A model generated the notes under the pieces. The model did not search any database. It worked only from the letters and a program-made list of their open reading frames with translations, and was not told the DNA's origin. DNA of 64,000 nucleotides from Centroberyx gerrardi. Taxonomy: Eukaryota; Chordata; Actinopteri; Beryciformes; Berycidae. Location: contig NC_136002.1 of assembly GCF_048128805.1 (NCBI RefSeq), positions 26,994,602 through 27,058,601 of the forward strand. Direction: 5' to 3'. Below, one piece after another: positions 24,307 through 36,932 of this stretch (positions are counted from its first letter, which is position 1; every line of letters starts with the position of its first letter). The position numbers were made by a program, and so were the translations under genes.

Positions 24307-25240
24307 AAGGTAACCTGCTCTTAAAAACTGAATGATAGCATTAAAATCAAAATATATTGTAGTACGAAGAGATTTGGTATCTTAACAACTTGACTAACAA
24401 AGTGATAACAGTTTTACAGACTCTATACTATTTATTCTAAAGATAATGATGAACATCTGTGATTTTTTTTTCTCTCCAATGTGAATGTATCCCATTTTGG
24501 GGCAAAACTCTTCATATTCTGCAAGATAAATACATGTACAGTATATTAGCCACATGGTGGCACTAGTGGGACTTTTTTGTTTCAGAGGTTCTTTCAGTGT
24601 AATATTCACTACTGACTACTAACATGGTGGTGGCTTTTAAAATCAACAGTGCTGTCCATTGCCAATGATTTATTTGGCTTAGATTTAGAAGTGATTGTGG
24701 AACCGGATTAGAAAAACAGTGCAAAGGAAAATTGAGGCATATTTTTGGATGTGTTAGCGGCCAGGCTTATGAGTCAGACATCACATCAAAATAAATGAAG
24801 TGTCCTAATGTTGTGAGATAATCAATTTCCTCTGCAGTAAAATCACTCATCAAGACAATAGTTCAGATTTTCTTACAAGACATGGACTTTTGTTGTATTT
24901 TTGTTATGTCACGTGTTTTATTAAACTGCTCATTACTTAAGCATAATGTTTAATGGATATGATTAAAGTTGATGTTAATTATTTTCACCTCATTAAATGC
25001 AGAGGGATTATGGGTTTTTAACACCATGACATTACCGCAGCAGATGCTGCAGCGTTCTCACGCATGCTGTGAAGCAAGACAAATGTCTGAGGACAAGCTG
25101 ACCTGTCAGGTAGACAAACAGCTCACCTCCATCCACAGCCGGGCCGTGAGAGTTAAACCTTCCCACAGATTTCAAGTCCCTGAACAGAGCCACGGTATTA
25201 CTTTTATATCAAGGCAGACTGACAAAGACTGTTAACATGA

Positions 25241-25598
25241 CTTAAAACAGTGATTCTCAACCTTTTTCATATCAAGAACCCCTAATTTAGTCCACATTAG
25301 AACCACAGACCCCCATTTGATGAGATTTTGTCTCTCAGACCCAAATCTGAGAATATTTGTATTGTTAGATATGATTTTGTCCAGAATTCCATGACTATCT
25401 GTATTATATGTAGAGAGATAACAGTGAAACTATGATCAAAATAGTCATTCTTCTACATTCTCTAATTGTGTTAACTTCTTGTAAATGAAATAATGCTGAA
25501 GTTTAACAATTCATCAATTTGCTGCGGACCCCCTGGAGCCCCCTTCAAGGACCCCTGTTGGTCCCCGGACCCCATGTTGAGAACGACTGGCTTAAAAC
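25241..25598. mobile_element. hAT-type MITE with 8-bp target duplication
   Basis: CTTAAAAC at 25241-25248 and 25591-25598 flanks inverted ends AGTGATTCTCAACC and GTTGAGAACGACTGG. The interior is non-coding and includes GGACCCCC-type runs. An 8-bp duplication is the hAT-superfamily signature. Confidence 0.8.
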
Positions 25599-25737
25599 AG
25601 CAATGAAATTACCAAAAAAATACAGTTATCATCCCCAAAATACAAAAGGTAGAAACATCCACACAGCATCATGAGGCCCAATATAGCCTACTACATTTGC
25701 CATTACAATGTGTGAGGGTGAACATAAAACAGCGCTT

Positions 25738-25740
<3 letters not shown>

Positions 25741-25778
<38 letters not shown>
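25741..25778. repeat. CA dinucleotide microsatellite
   Basis: Nineteen uninterrupted AC units in the trpc6-pgr intergenic region. Confidence 0.97.
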
Positions 25779-25781
<3 letters not shown>

Positions 25782-26357
25782 TAGCTATCCAACTGAAGTC
25801 TGGTTATCAAGTAGATGAAAAAACATAGTAGCAGAGGATGGTACTACACAAGACACGAAGGCTATCAGCGGTCACCACGACCCTTTCAAGCATTACATAA
25901 AGGCATGTATGAGAACTAGGCCACTACAGCATCTGATGAACACATTATGTAAATATGAAGATTAAACTGTTATCCAAGAATATGTAGGCTAATGACAGAC
26001 CATGACAATCTCCTCTGATAATATTCAACAAATGACGCAAGAGATTGGCCCAAGGACTGCGGCCGCATCACGACTACATGCATCCACAGCAAGGAAACCC
26101 CGCTGCACTGTGATACCAGAAATTCTGTTAACAGGAATTAGATGAGTAATAAGCAGATGAGAGTGCCGTCATGACATAGTGACATAAAAAATATAAGGAC
26201 CACCGTGGGAAAATATGGCTTTATATGAAAGGCTGTTCCTGTGCTTATGGCAAAATATGGAGCAAAACCAGGAAAGATCACTTTATACACCATCAACAGG
26301 AGAGCTCAGTTCTGCATTAAAATTAACAGTAGAAAACAGTTTGATCACACTTTGTTT

Positions 26358-26596
26358 GGATAGTCAACTTCCTATCAAGTGACTATAACGTGTCACTAAA
26401 AAGTCTATACTGAGTTTCAAGTGATACTCATAATTGTGTGAGAAGTAGTCTATAGATATTCAATGTCTGGGCTAGGGTTAATCTTAGGGTTGGGTTAGGC
26501 TAAGGTCAGGGTTTGGGTTACTGTAGAGATGCACCAAATAGACAAGTGACACTTTGTTCAACATCTACTTTTTGTCACCTGATAGTTGAGTATCAA
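26358..26596. mobile_element. Short inverted-repeat element with GGGTTAGG-rich core
   Basis: Left TAGTCAACTTCCTATCAAGTGAC and the complement of right GTCACCTGATAGTTGAGTATC resemble each other as imperfect inverted ends. The core (26467-26520) has degenerate TTAGGG/GGGTTAGG phrases. I read it as a MITE, not telomeric DNA. Confidence 0.5.
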
Positions 26597-27189
26597 CTAA
26601 CCAAATTAAGTGTTGCCAACATTTTAAACCTTCTTTCAGATAGCCCACATATAACAATTATACTGAAAACTTGAGTGCAAATGAAAAAGGTTTGAAATTG
26701 ACACTTATAAATATGAAGAATTATGTTTTGCAAAAGTTGAAAAAGTCCATTTCCAGTTTTGAGGATAAACAGCTTACCTAACGGTCCATCCACTTGTTTA
26801 AACAGCTCCTGGACATTTAAACAGCAAGGCCTCTTTTGTTGTCCCCCTTCTTTTAATATCAGCTCAGATTGGATGATGTCTCAGACTGGTAAATAAACTT
26901 CAAAGGACAAATGGTGAGGAGTGATTTTGTCCTGAGGCTCTCCACCTGTCTCCTGGTCACAGACAAACCTCATCTATAATACAACACAATTTATCATCAG
27001 CTTCCCTCTACGTTCAGTAGCTTCTTCAGAAGAAGTGAAGAAAATCATAGTTACAATACAAGATGTAAGAGACAACTTTTGTTGCCTCTTACTCGAACAT
27101 CCATGTCTCAGTTTAGTCTTCATTTTAGAGGAGCCAAAGTTTTCAATCAACTCCCCTCTCATTTCTTTGATTTCACACCCAATCTGTTT

Positions 27190-27645
27190 TTAAAAAGCTG
27201 TCAAACATTATTTATTTCACAGTCATCATGTTTATTGAGGTGATCATACTGCTGTCTCTTTTTTGGTATAATTACTTCATGTTAACTAATCTTTTTTTTA
27301 TTTTTTTTTTGTTGTTTTCTTTCTTTATCCCTTTACTCCGCTTTTCTTTTTCTTTTCTTTTCTTTTCGGTTTCTTTTAATATTCTTCTACTTATTTTCTA
27401 CTTTTCCCCAGTATTACTTTACCTATTGATTTGTTCATATTGTTTTGTTCTTTCTAAACCTTTTTTGGGTTTTATTACACTATATTGTAATTATGTATGA
27501 TTGTTATTAAGGGAGACACTCCATAAGCCCCTCTGGGTTTCTTTGGTCTTCCTTGCACATGCTCTTTATGATGTTGGTATACATTATGGATATTTTGTTT
27601 GAATTACTCTTTTGTGCTAAATAAAAAAAAGAAAAAAAAAAGAAA
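27190..27645 (+). mobile_element. Probable LINE 3' end (copy 1)
   Basis: A T-rich tract is followed by ATAAGCCCCTCTGGGTTTCT and then an A-rich tail (AATAAAAAAAAGAAAAAA), as in the 3' untranslated ends at 49440-49766 and 58565-58815. No reverse transcriptase remains, so it is severely 5'-truncated. The open frame 27228-27500 is low-complexity. Confidence 0.55.
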
Positions 27646-28340
27646 AACACTGCGTGTCAGCAGGAGTGAGTAGGAGTAATAATAATCATTGTGAATGAGT
27701 TTTGGAATAATTTAATAACTTATTGAAAGTGTTGTAGTCCTCCAAAGGCACCTGTTGCAACTATCCTTATTATATATGCCATAAATTAAAATGTAGCCAT
27801 GTCATACCTCATTCATAAGCAAGACTGTGTTTGTTTACATAAGGGCAGAGGGAGTGAGAATCTAAACGTGATGATTACAGTAGGTCCAGCCAGTCAGCAG
27901 GGTGGAGACTGTGGCCACGGCCCTTGTCATAGATAGACTTGGAGTGATCCATTGTAAACTCTGCTCAGTGGCTGCTGCAGGTCTGCAGTAAGTGTAGTGG
28001 TGTGTGTACCTCAGTGAATTTGTGAGACAGGACCCTTCATCACGCCGACTGTTCTCCGGGCATCGGAAAGAAAAGCTACAGGAGGATCACTGCAAATGGT
28101 TAGACATTATTCTGTGGGTGTGAGAAAAAAAACCAAACACTAACGGGCATCCATTCAACTTTGAAACATGACATTTACAGGCAGCCCACCAATGGAAATG
28201 TGCTTATCAGTCTCTAAAATATGTTTTCAAGTTTGTTTTCTAAAAGAGTTCATTGTTGCGCACCTTGAATCTCTCATCAGCAACACAACGACTTTTTAGT
28301 GAGAGCAGCTGCTAACTTGTAGGCAATAGACTCCTGTGTG

Positions 28341-28341
28341 A

Positions 28342-28373
<32 letters not shown>

Positions 28374-28374
28374 A
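28341..28374. repeat. AAAG tetranucleotide repeat upstream of pgr start
   Basis: Eight AAAG units, then GAAG, ending 124 bases before the pgr ATG. It is probably within the pgr 5' untranslated region or core promoter. Confidence 0.9.
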
Positions 28375-28497
28375 GAAGTCACAGCCTCTCTCGACGGGGA
28401 GGAGGATTTCAGGAAGGTCTCTCTGCCACCAGGCATCACACACATCGCCCAGTCTCCAGGCGCGCTCGGCTCTCCTGCGCGCTCCGCGGGTCATAAA

Positions 28498-31400
28498 ATG
28501 GAAAATAAACTCAGTGGCAGAATGGACACCATAAGTACTTCGATCGCAGACTCCACCGATAGAAGTAAAATAGTGAGTGACTTGACTGAAGCTGGGTACG
28601 GTAAAACCAAACTATCTATTGAGTCTCTAACGTGTATGTCCTCCACCGTGCGTAATTTTGGAAACATTGGCGCGCTGTGTCACGGTCCGGACGCGAGCAA
28701 CGACGGCGCAAATTACAAAGACTGTAACGTGGTCGATAGCTCACTTGCGGCAAAACATTATTACGGTCGTGCTGACGAATATCTGAAGCCTGACAGTGTG
28801 GCATGGGCAGATTATGTAAAAGTCCCCAGAGCGAAGGAGGCCACATTAGAAAGTGTAAGATTCTCCTTGACAGCCGGAGCGTGTAAGTTCATTAAAGATG
28901 AAAAGGAGCCCTCTGTGATTATGGACACCCCGTGTCCGAGCTTCGACCTGTCACCGGAGATACCTGCCCTCGACGCGTGCTTTGACACCGACAGGAAGCA
29001 GCAGCTGGGGCTTGGGGACGGGGAGTCGACGAGCTTCACGCCGACAGCAGCGGCTCCTCAAGCGGCAATGGAAACTTCTCCCAACTTTCTTCTGGAGCTG
29101 AACCAGACGGAGCAGCTGGCCGCGCCGCCTCAGCCGAGGACTGACTCCAGATGCGGCTTATCCGGCAAGGCTCTGATCAGTTTTGATGCCACGACTAACA
29201 CACACGCGTCCCAGCAGCTGATGGTGTACAAGAGTGAGGTTCCCCGGTGGCCGATGCAGACTTTCCCAGCAGAGCCTCCGTACTGGTGCCAGTCCACCGG
29301 GGTGTCGGGGGACCCGTTCACACACAGCGCCTATGAAGGGATCCAAACCCCAGCCTTGTCCCAGAGGAACACCGCCACTTACACTGCCTTCCCCGGGTAA
29401 TTAGCTACTCCTCAAGAACTTATCATGAATCATAATGTAAGCTCCGAATTATAATGTTATTATAAGGAATCTTTTGGGGCTAAATATAGAAATAGAAAGT
29501 ACACAACAGTTATGTCAGCTGGTATGTAAAATCTTTGATGCTCATCTCAGATAGAACTTTATAATTCCAAACTCTCGAACTGATGCGATGCCAGCTGCTG
29601 TATTAATTTCCCACTGCAAAATATGTGTAGTACTTTCACAAGTTAGTTTAGTATTGAGTCTTGTTTTCCTCAAAACAAGTAGAAAAACCTCTGCCAGTGG
29701 GAGTGAAATAATTAGATCTGGGAAATGTTCTTGAGTCAAATGCTCTTCTGCTTACTTCACTAGTATCAAGATATTGTCACTTTGGAAAGTTCTTGACAAA
29801 AGTTCATTTATATTGGAAACAAATAAAAGCATCTCACCCCACTGGCAGATTCCCCCCCCCCCCCACCTATTTTAAGAAAAATGAGATTTTAAGACTCAAT
29901 AGTAGATTAAATGACATGCTAAGATGCATATTTTTTTTTGCAGTGTGCTCTTTGCAATTCCCAAGTAAGGTAAGTTCATAGGTGATAAGGTGACTTTTTT
30001 TCCATGTTTCTTTTTGTTTTTTCAGCATGCCACCTCAGAGACAGTGCATGATCTGCGGGGACGAGGCGTCTGGATGCCACTACGGAGTCTTGACCTGTGG
30101 GAGCTGTAAAGTCTTTTTTAAAAGAGCAGTTGAAGGTGAGCAAAGACAACATTACTAACACAATTTTTCACCCACTTATGGAAACTTGAGGTAGCAATAC
30201 AAAAGCTGTATTTTCTTAAAAAGTAAAAAAAAAAAAAAGAATGAGTCAAAAAAATTTGAATGGGGAGATATTATGTTTGGGACAATATGCTTATCTCACT
30301 ATACCATGTGATATGTGATATGGGGTTCACGAGTCGATACGACCACGATATGATGTAGCCTAATAAATAAAAGTTCAATGACAAAGTCTGACTGTTCAGA
30401 ATTATGTTTATTTCTGAGCCACAAATCTTTCTAGTGATGGCATTGGCTTGCTAGAATGTAAACAACAATCTAAAAATGTCATTACAAAGTGCAAATAATA
30501 TAATTTGGATGGAGAGCTTGTGAAATTGTGATGGCACACCATCTCATTTGTGATTCATTTTGATCTTGATTCATCTTTCTTGCCCAAGATATGTATTGTC
30601 ACATTTTTGTATTGTGATATATTGAATTTTGATATATTGTCCCATCCCTAGGAGATATCAAAACAAGATGTTTGAGGAATACCTTGACTTTGAAATGATG
30701 ATGTTGCATGATCAAACCCTAATTTGAACCTCTAACAACACCTCTAACAACACAGGTATTACAGGTCCATACTGAACGGTCTGGTGCATCCATTGAAAAG
30801 GCATTACCACATTGACCTTCCATGGTGGTTGTTAGAGGTTGTTGGCAACAGTATCACACTGACCAGTGTTCACCGTGTTCTTCGTTTCTGACTTGTTTTG
30901 CTCGTTATCTTGCAATGGGAGATACAGTATATAAGAGCCACTGTGTCTCACCACGGCCGTGTCACTCTGTCCTCACAGCCTTGCCTCTATCTAATTTTCT
31001 CCCTTCAAGACTCTGCCTCACTCTAGAGTGGAGTATCCATGCCTAATATTCCAGAGCCATACAACATCTCTTTTCTTTTCATTATGTACCTGTCCTCTCC
31101 CTTTCGATATTTGAAAACCAAGCGCTGTTAACGACTGTATGTATTGTCTGTGTCTCTTTTACTGAACAGGCCACCATAGCTACCTTTGTGCCGGACGAAA
31201 TGACTGCATTGTGGATAAAATCCGGAGGAAAAATTGCCCCGCATGTCGCCTCCGAAAGTGCTATCAAGCAGGGATGATGCTTGGAGGTGCCATTCAGCTG
31301 GATTTCTTTTTGTACTGAGCTAATGTCCCGACATCACTTAAGTGGAGGCAGAAATGAGACCAATTGGTTATGTAATACCAAGTCACACTTTGAGAATCAT

Positions 31401-34400
31401 TGTTAGCATCAAAGAGAATGTTCAAAGCGCTTTCAGATCAAAAGGCAATAACGAATTAACAAAATCATCAAACAGGCTCTTTTTCCAAGCTGTGTTTTTG
31501 TACTCCTTATTGAGATGCTTATTCTATGTGACATCATTTACTTGGTAAGGGAAACTAAAATCCTGAGGCTCTGTCAAGTGGTATAGGCACACATTTCACT
31601 CTCCCTCATTCATGGGTGGAAAAAGAACTCAAATCCTTTACTTAAGTAAAAGTAGCAATACCATAATGGAAAAATACTTCATCAAAAGTAGGTGATGCAT
31701 TAACCTGTAAGAAGTATTTTAATGTTGTAGGTCGAACTACTCCATATACTGTTGTGTAGTTTAAACTCTAACAATGCAACATATTTTATGAGCTTATTGT
31801 ATGTTTTGCATGTAAAACCTTATTCTGCAAAGTAACTAACTACAGTCATCAGATAAATGTAGTGGAGTACAAAGTACAATATTTCTATATAATATTTAAA
31901 AGTATAAAGTCTCACAAAATGGAAATACTCAAGTGCCAGTACCTTAAAATTGTGCTTAAGTATAGTACTTGAGTAAATGTACTTAGTTACTTTCCACCTC
32001 TGCCCTCATGAAATCTGACTAGACCTCGTATCCATGTCACAGGCAGGAAGCTGAAGCGCTTCGGGGCCTTGAAGGCCTTGGGTTTGGCCCCGTCCCTGAT
32101 GTTCCAATCCCACTTGGCCATGTCCGGCGACAGCCAGGCCTTGACCTCCATGTCTTGCGTGCCAGGCATCCGCGAGGTGCAGCTCTCTCCGCAGATCATC
32201 AGCATCCTGGAAAATATCGAACCGGAGGTCGTGTACTCCGGTTACGACAACTCCCAGCCCGACGTCCCCCATCTTCTGCTCAACAGTCTCAACAGGCTGT
32301 GCGAGAGGCAGCTGCTGTGGATCGTCAGGTGGTCCAAGTCTCTGCCAGGTAACGGCCCTCCGCGGCTCAGGGTCACCGCAGTCCGTCACCATGGGCACCC
32401 GGCGGGCCGGCCTCGCTGAAGGTCTCAGCCTGAAACTCTGGCTGAGACACAAGGCAGAGCTCTTTGTAAAGGGATACATATCGGATGTAGGAGAGAAGTA
32501 TCAGGAGTGGTATAAAAGTGGGTTGATTCTTATGAGAAATGTTGATTACAAGGAGATTTTCTAAAAACTCTGGCACAAAATCTCTAAGCTGAGCCACAAT
32601 ATAACTGGAAAACCAATGCGCTTGACCTGTAGGTAGAATAGATAAGGATGTGGGTGCAACAAAGGTGCAAGGAGCTGCTGTCCCTTGAAAACCACGTAAC
32701 TCCAATTTTGGTGATTTTCATATTTTCACCTCAGTTGAAGGACTAGATGCTTCTCTGTGGGTTGAGAAAATTCTCCGACCTCTTGGACTTATGAAACCAA
32801 ATGAAAATCCGCTGGATAAAATAAAAAAAATGCATTGTCATCAAGCTAAAAACAAGGCTGCTTTACTTAGTTCCTCAAAAGTTGACATTTTGCAGATACA
32901 TGTTTTCCACCCGACAGCGACAAAGGGCATTATGTGCTTGATGGTATTTCACCCAGACTGCATTTACTTTTGAAATCAATAACATAAGGGAATAAGATGC
33001 TGGCAAATTAAATGTTGTTCTTATACATGATTCTTGTTTTGTTTTTTTTGTTTGAAAGGATTTCGTGCCCTGCACATCAACGATCAGATGACCCTCATCC
33101 AGTACTCCTGGATGAACCTGATGGTGTTCTCTCTTGGGTGGAGGTCCTATCAGAACGTAACCAGTGAATATTTATACTTCGCCCCTGATCTGGTCCTCAG
33201 CCAGTAAGTAACATCCATCACACAGGGGAATTTAATTTGGCTTTTGATTCACTAGTTAACATTTTACGATGTAGACATGATGCCATGATGCATTTATTCA
33301 CAAAGCAAAGACTTTGGATGTGAAAGAGCCTCTTTGTTTTGTTCATGAAGATAAACATTTGTGTTTTTCTGTCAGGGAGCAAATGAGGAGATCTCCGATT
33401 TACGACCTTTGCTTGGCGATGCAGTTCATCCCCCAGGAGTTTGCAAATCTTCAAGTTACCCGCGAGGAGTTCCTCTGCATGAAAGCCATAATATTACTCA
33501 ACACAGGTAAAAAAAAAAAAAAACTTCCTTTGTGACTCAGTGCCAGACTCCAGATGACAGATTTTTCACCCCATGTTCACTTCCCGGTTTGAACTAGCTG
33601 CGCTGAATAAATAGTCGCAAACAGAGAAGTGAAGCTTTCATGACCATTTACTGTAGTGCAGCACAAAAAGGGAGTGTTGTGTTGTGCAGGAGGACTGGAC
33701 CTTGACAGGATTTATGTAGCAGCTGCTATCAAGTCAGTTTTACACTGACCTTTAACCAAAAAAACAAACATAATTTTTGATAAGCTAGCCTGTTACTTTT
33801 AACAAAATCATAGTAAAGTGGCATATTTCATCTATAAAAAGGATTATCACATTTTTTTACAGCTACGTACAGCTTCCTTGGCCACTGAGACCCTTTACTG
33901 AAACATAATCTACTTCTCCACATTTAAAAATACATGCATGATATTTGGGAGAAATGAGTATTTTGACTCTCTAACCAAGTGTCCCATGTGTCCTCAGTGC
34001 CTCTTGAGGGACTGAAGAGCCAGGCCACGTTTGAAGAGATGAGACAAAACTACATCCGGGAGCTCAGCAAGGCGATCCATATGAAGGAGAAGAGCATGGT
34101 GGCCACTTCCCAGCGCTTCTACCACCTCACCAAACTGATGGACGCCATGCACGAGGTACCGGACGCTCCCTGGCGGGGGCCGAGTATCAATGCTGTGATT
34201 CATTTGTATCTTATGCAAGAAAAAAAAACACACGATTGTCTCTTTTCGGACAGATAGTGAAGAAGGTCAACCTGTACTGCCTGACCACCTTCATCCAGGC
34301 CGACGCCATGAAGGTGGAGTTCCCAGAGATGATGTCAGAGGTCATTGCCTCCCAGCTTCCCAAGGTCCTGGCCGGCATGGTGAGGCCCCTCCTGTTCCAC

Positions 34401-34409
34401 ACCAAGTGA
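28498..34409 (+). CDS. pgr: Nuclear progesterone receptor (NR3C3)
   Basis: Eight exons join in frame: 28498-29396, 30026-30135, 31170-31286, 32043-32348, 33059-33203, 33376-33506, 33998-34155 and 34254-34409. They total 2,022 bases, or 673 residues plus stop. Exons 3 to 7 (117, 306, 145, 131 and 158 bases) have the sizes expected of steroid receptors. Exon 1 encodes a poorly conserved activation domain (about 300 residues, much shorter than in human). The two zinc fingers are [20 protein letters not shown] (from about residue 307) and [20 protein letters not shown]. The P-box is GSCKV, the type shared by the glucocorticoid, mineralocorticoid, androgen and progesterone receptors. The ligand domain includes [30 protein letters not shown] (steroid-contacting arginine region) and the end [20 protein letters not shown]. 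The receptor is a progestin-activated transcription factor that drives ovulation in fish (family knowledge). A second ATG lies nine codons on (28525). Confidence 0.95.
29612..29946. mobile_element. Same MITE family (copy 3), pgr intron 1
   Basis: Ends CCACTGCAAAATA and TTTTTTTTGCAGTGTG enclose the same CTTGTTTTC / AAAACAAG / GGCAGATT phrases seen in the trpc6 intron copies. It fills most of the 629-base pgr intron 1 and ends 79 bases before exon 2. Confidence 0.7.
30277..30655. mobile_element. Dispersed repeat (copy 1) in pgr intron 2
   Basis: The left end GGGACAATATGCTTATCTCA and right end TATATTGTCCCATCCCTAG are inverted. Interior phrases AAATAAAAGTTCAA, GTCTGACTGT and AGAATTATGTTTATTTCTG recur at 57087-57300. 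No coding sequence. Confidence 0.65.
31615..32003. mobile_element. MITE next to pgr exon 4
   Basis: Inverted ends GGGTGGAAAAAGAACTCAAA and TTAGTTACTTTCCACCTC, with an interior of CTTAAGTAAAAGTA / TACTTGAGTAAATG phrases. This is a common teleost repeat pattern. It ends 39 bases before exon 4 (32043), inside the region where the branch point should lie. Confidence 0.8.
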
Positions 34410-34641
34410 TGACGCCGACGCAGACTTCAGCGTTATACCGTAATTTGTGACTGGATGATTCACCCCACAGTTACTGGATTCTTCATACCTTTCACTGATG
34501 TTTTCAGTTATCTATTCTTTGCCGAATTGCCTCTAAATGCTCTTTAGCCTTTTTACTCTACCGAGATGAGACAGAAACATGTTCCTAGGACTTAAAAATG
34601 TACACTTTTTAGCAGAGATTACTAATTTAGAGGGCTCAATC

Positions 34642-34647
34642 AATAAA
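34642..34647 (+). terminator. Polyadenylation signal for pgr
   Basis: AATAAA 233 bases after the pgr stop, the first one downstream. Confidence 0.6.
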
Positions 34648-36932
34648 GCTCCTCTGTGTCAGGTAAATTCCCCATTCCACAGCTTATGTAGCTACAGCTG
34701 GTATTAGGGTTTGACTGATACGGGTTGTTGAGGACTGATATTTTTGTATTGAGCTGGCGATAGTTGATATTTTCTTAAGTTTTTCCATTTTCATACCAAA
34801 GAATTACAAATATTCAGAGTTACTAACATTCAAATATTCATTAAGATTGTGTTTGTCACCAGAATTATATTCTTGGCAGGGTTGAAAAGCCTCTGAAACA
34901 GCATTTAGACTATGGGACACGAAAACCATCCACTGAAACCCAGACTAATCAAATTATTTTAGTGTTAGCAGCTGCTTGAGGCAGGGTGACTCACCAAGCC
35001 TGTTCAGTGGAAGAGAAACTCTGGGAAAGATTACTAACTTTTAAAAAGAAAAAATAATTTACAAAAACCCTTATTGAAGGAAGAAAATACAAAGAAAATA
35101 CATTTTCATTGCATGTTACAGGTGTTTATGTAGCTGTGGTCAGGGAGGAATCTCCATCACATTGGAAGACGACCACATGATTGGTCAATATCCAGTATTC
35201 AATAAAGGCCAGTATCGGCCAGATGTATCAGTCTAACCCTAGCTGTTATCCTAGGCAGGTAAGTAGCCTTAAAACTTACAAACTGTGTCTGAAGTAGTGA
35301 CAGAAAGAGACAGTATTGTTCATTAAAACATCCGTACAGGTTAATACACTGACAGCCGCTATTTCGCATGTTGCTCATGTTGAATTTCCTCGAGTTGAGT
35401 TCCTCGTAGCGATGCGCACAACAATGCGACTCATTCCTTAATAAAATATGCGCCACAAGGTTAATAAATCACACTGTTTATTTATAGACAGGTTTATGCA
35501 CCGTCAGGACACAGTAGTAGATGATTGCAAGGAAACAAGCCCGCCTGACAAATAAACGTAACGACAAATGTTTCATATTCAGGTTATGGATATCATTTCC
35601 TTGATATGCCCCTGTGAGTCCGAACTGTAAGGGAGTATCATTCCAGGATCGCTGTTCAAGGCCACCTCGCATTCTCATGGATGTAAATGGAAAAGAACAC
35701 CCTGATCTTGGCAAGTGCAAGATCCCAAATACCTTGGTACACCCCACCCCCGGCCCCCAAAGAAAGCCTTAATTTGGAGCAATCTCTGTATGTAATAATT
35801 GTAGAGTACTTAAAGATAAAAAAGCTTGCTACTATTTTTCTTTCTTTCATGTTTGTTTGAAATAATAACTCTAAAGTGAACCTATTAGACATTTATGAAC
35901 TTTGTGGAAATATTGTGACAGTAATAGAAAATTAAATATCAAAACTGCACCTTTAACATAATATAATCTGATATATGTCTCGTTTGATTGACATAAATCC
36001 ATGTTGTCATTGCTAGTACACCAGTGTACCAGTGAGTACAGCAACACAACAGGCATCAAAGTTGATGCCTGTTGAAGTATAAAAAAAACAAACACTATTT
36101 TACATAAAAAATATACTGGATGTGATAATTTATAGTAATACACAGTGACAAGAGGTAAATATTTTTGATTAGCAACTACAGAAGAATTCATGAGCAGTAA
36201 TGTACAGTACCATACAGCTAACCAGAAAGTGCAGTGGGGCAGTGAACAGGTTCAGTGGTTGAACAAATGATCACGGGCCAAGAAAAAAAAAAAAAAAAAA
36301 ATAGAAAGTTAAGGTGCAAACCCATCTAGCTTTTCTATCAGATTCTGTATCCTCATTTTAAATCATATTTTATTAAATTACAATTATTATTACAAAAGAA
36401 ACTGTTCATGAAACTGTAAAGATTTCCATTAACGACTTGATGAATGTGTGATGTCAGTATAATAGGAGGTCAGAGAGTATTTCTGAGAATTAAACTTGAA
36501 ATGGAATGTGATTGTTCTGTGATTCTCCTGTAGATTAATACTGAGAGTGAAAACATCAGTGCAGTCGATGGATAATAATATATCTACATCTGGCAAATAT
36601 CGATCCACTGATACCTGCCAATGCGCTATGGTTTATCAAAGCAAAAATTACGACTTTCTGCAAATTCCCCACATTTTTCACAGCTGAAGTCATAACGAAA
36701 AAAAAAAAAAAAAAGGAGTTACATCTTTGGATTTTGATAAAAGCATACTTTTAGCATTAGTAAAAGCAAAACAGTCACTGCACTGCTTGATTTCTACTTA
36801 AAATGCATAAATGTGCAGAAATGTCATATATGTTAACGACAACACCAGGAACGTTACACAAATCAACCGCATCATGTATTATGTTTTTTTCCATGGATAC
36901 CATGAAAAAAAGTGGTGATGTTTACCAGCTTG
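34648..36932. other. Between convergent pgr and arhgap42
   Basis: No coding exon. The left part is a repeat (34705-35241). The right part should be the arhgap42 3' untranslated region on the - strand; AATAAA on that strand occurs at 36369-36374 and 35477-35482. The rest is AT-rich sequence with two A-runs (near 36283 and 36700). Confidence 0.5.
34705..35241. mobile_element. Inverted-repeat element (copy 1) downstream of pgr
   Basis: The left end TAGGGTTTGACTGATACGGG pairs with the complement of the right end, GATGTATCAGTCTAACCCTA. Interior phrases ATTCTTGGCAGGGTTGAAAA and CACTGAAACCCA recur at 42340-42680, and the GGTCAGGGAGGAA phrase recurs inverted at 57600-57830. Non-coding. Confidence 0.7.

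Larger units (their letters stand above)
24307..28340. other. Intergenic region between trpc6 and pgr
   Basis: No coding exon was recognised. Part of the trpc6 3' untranslated region probably lies at its left. It holds the hAT-like MITE (25241-25598), a CA microsatellite, the GGGTTAGG-rich element (26358-26596) and a LINE 3' end (27190-27645). Non-coding pgr upstream exons or promoter elements could lie in 27650-28340 but none was identified. Confidence 0.5.

Noticed and set aside
26467..26520. Interstitial telomere (GGGTTAGG phrases)
   Set aside because: The phrases are irregular and lie within an element with its own inverted ends.
27228..27500. 90-codon Phe/Leu-rich frame as a membrane protein
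   Set aside because: The T-rich untranslated part of a LINE 3' end gives Phe/Leu codons by chance.
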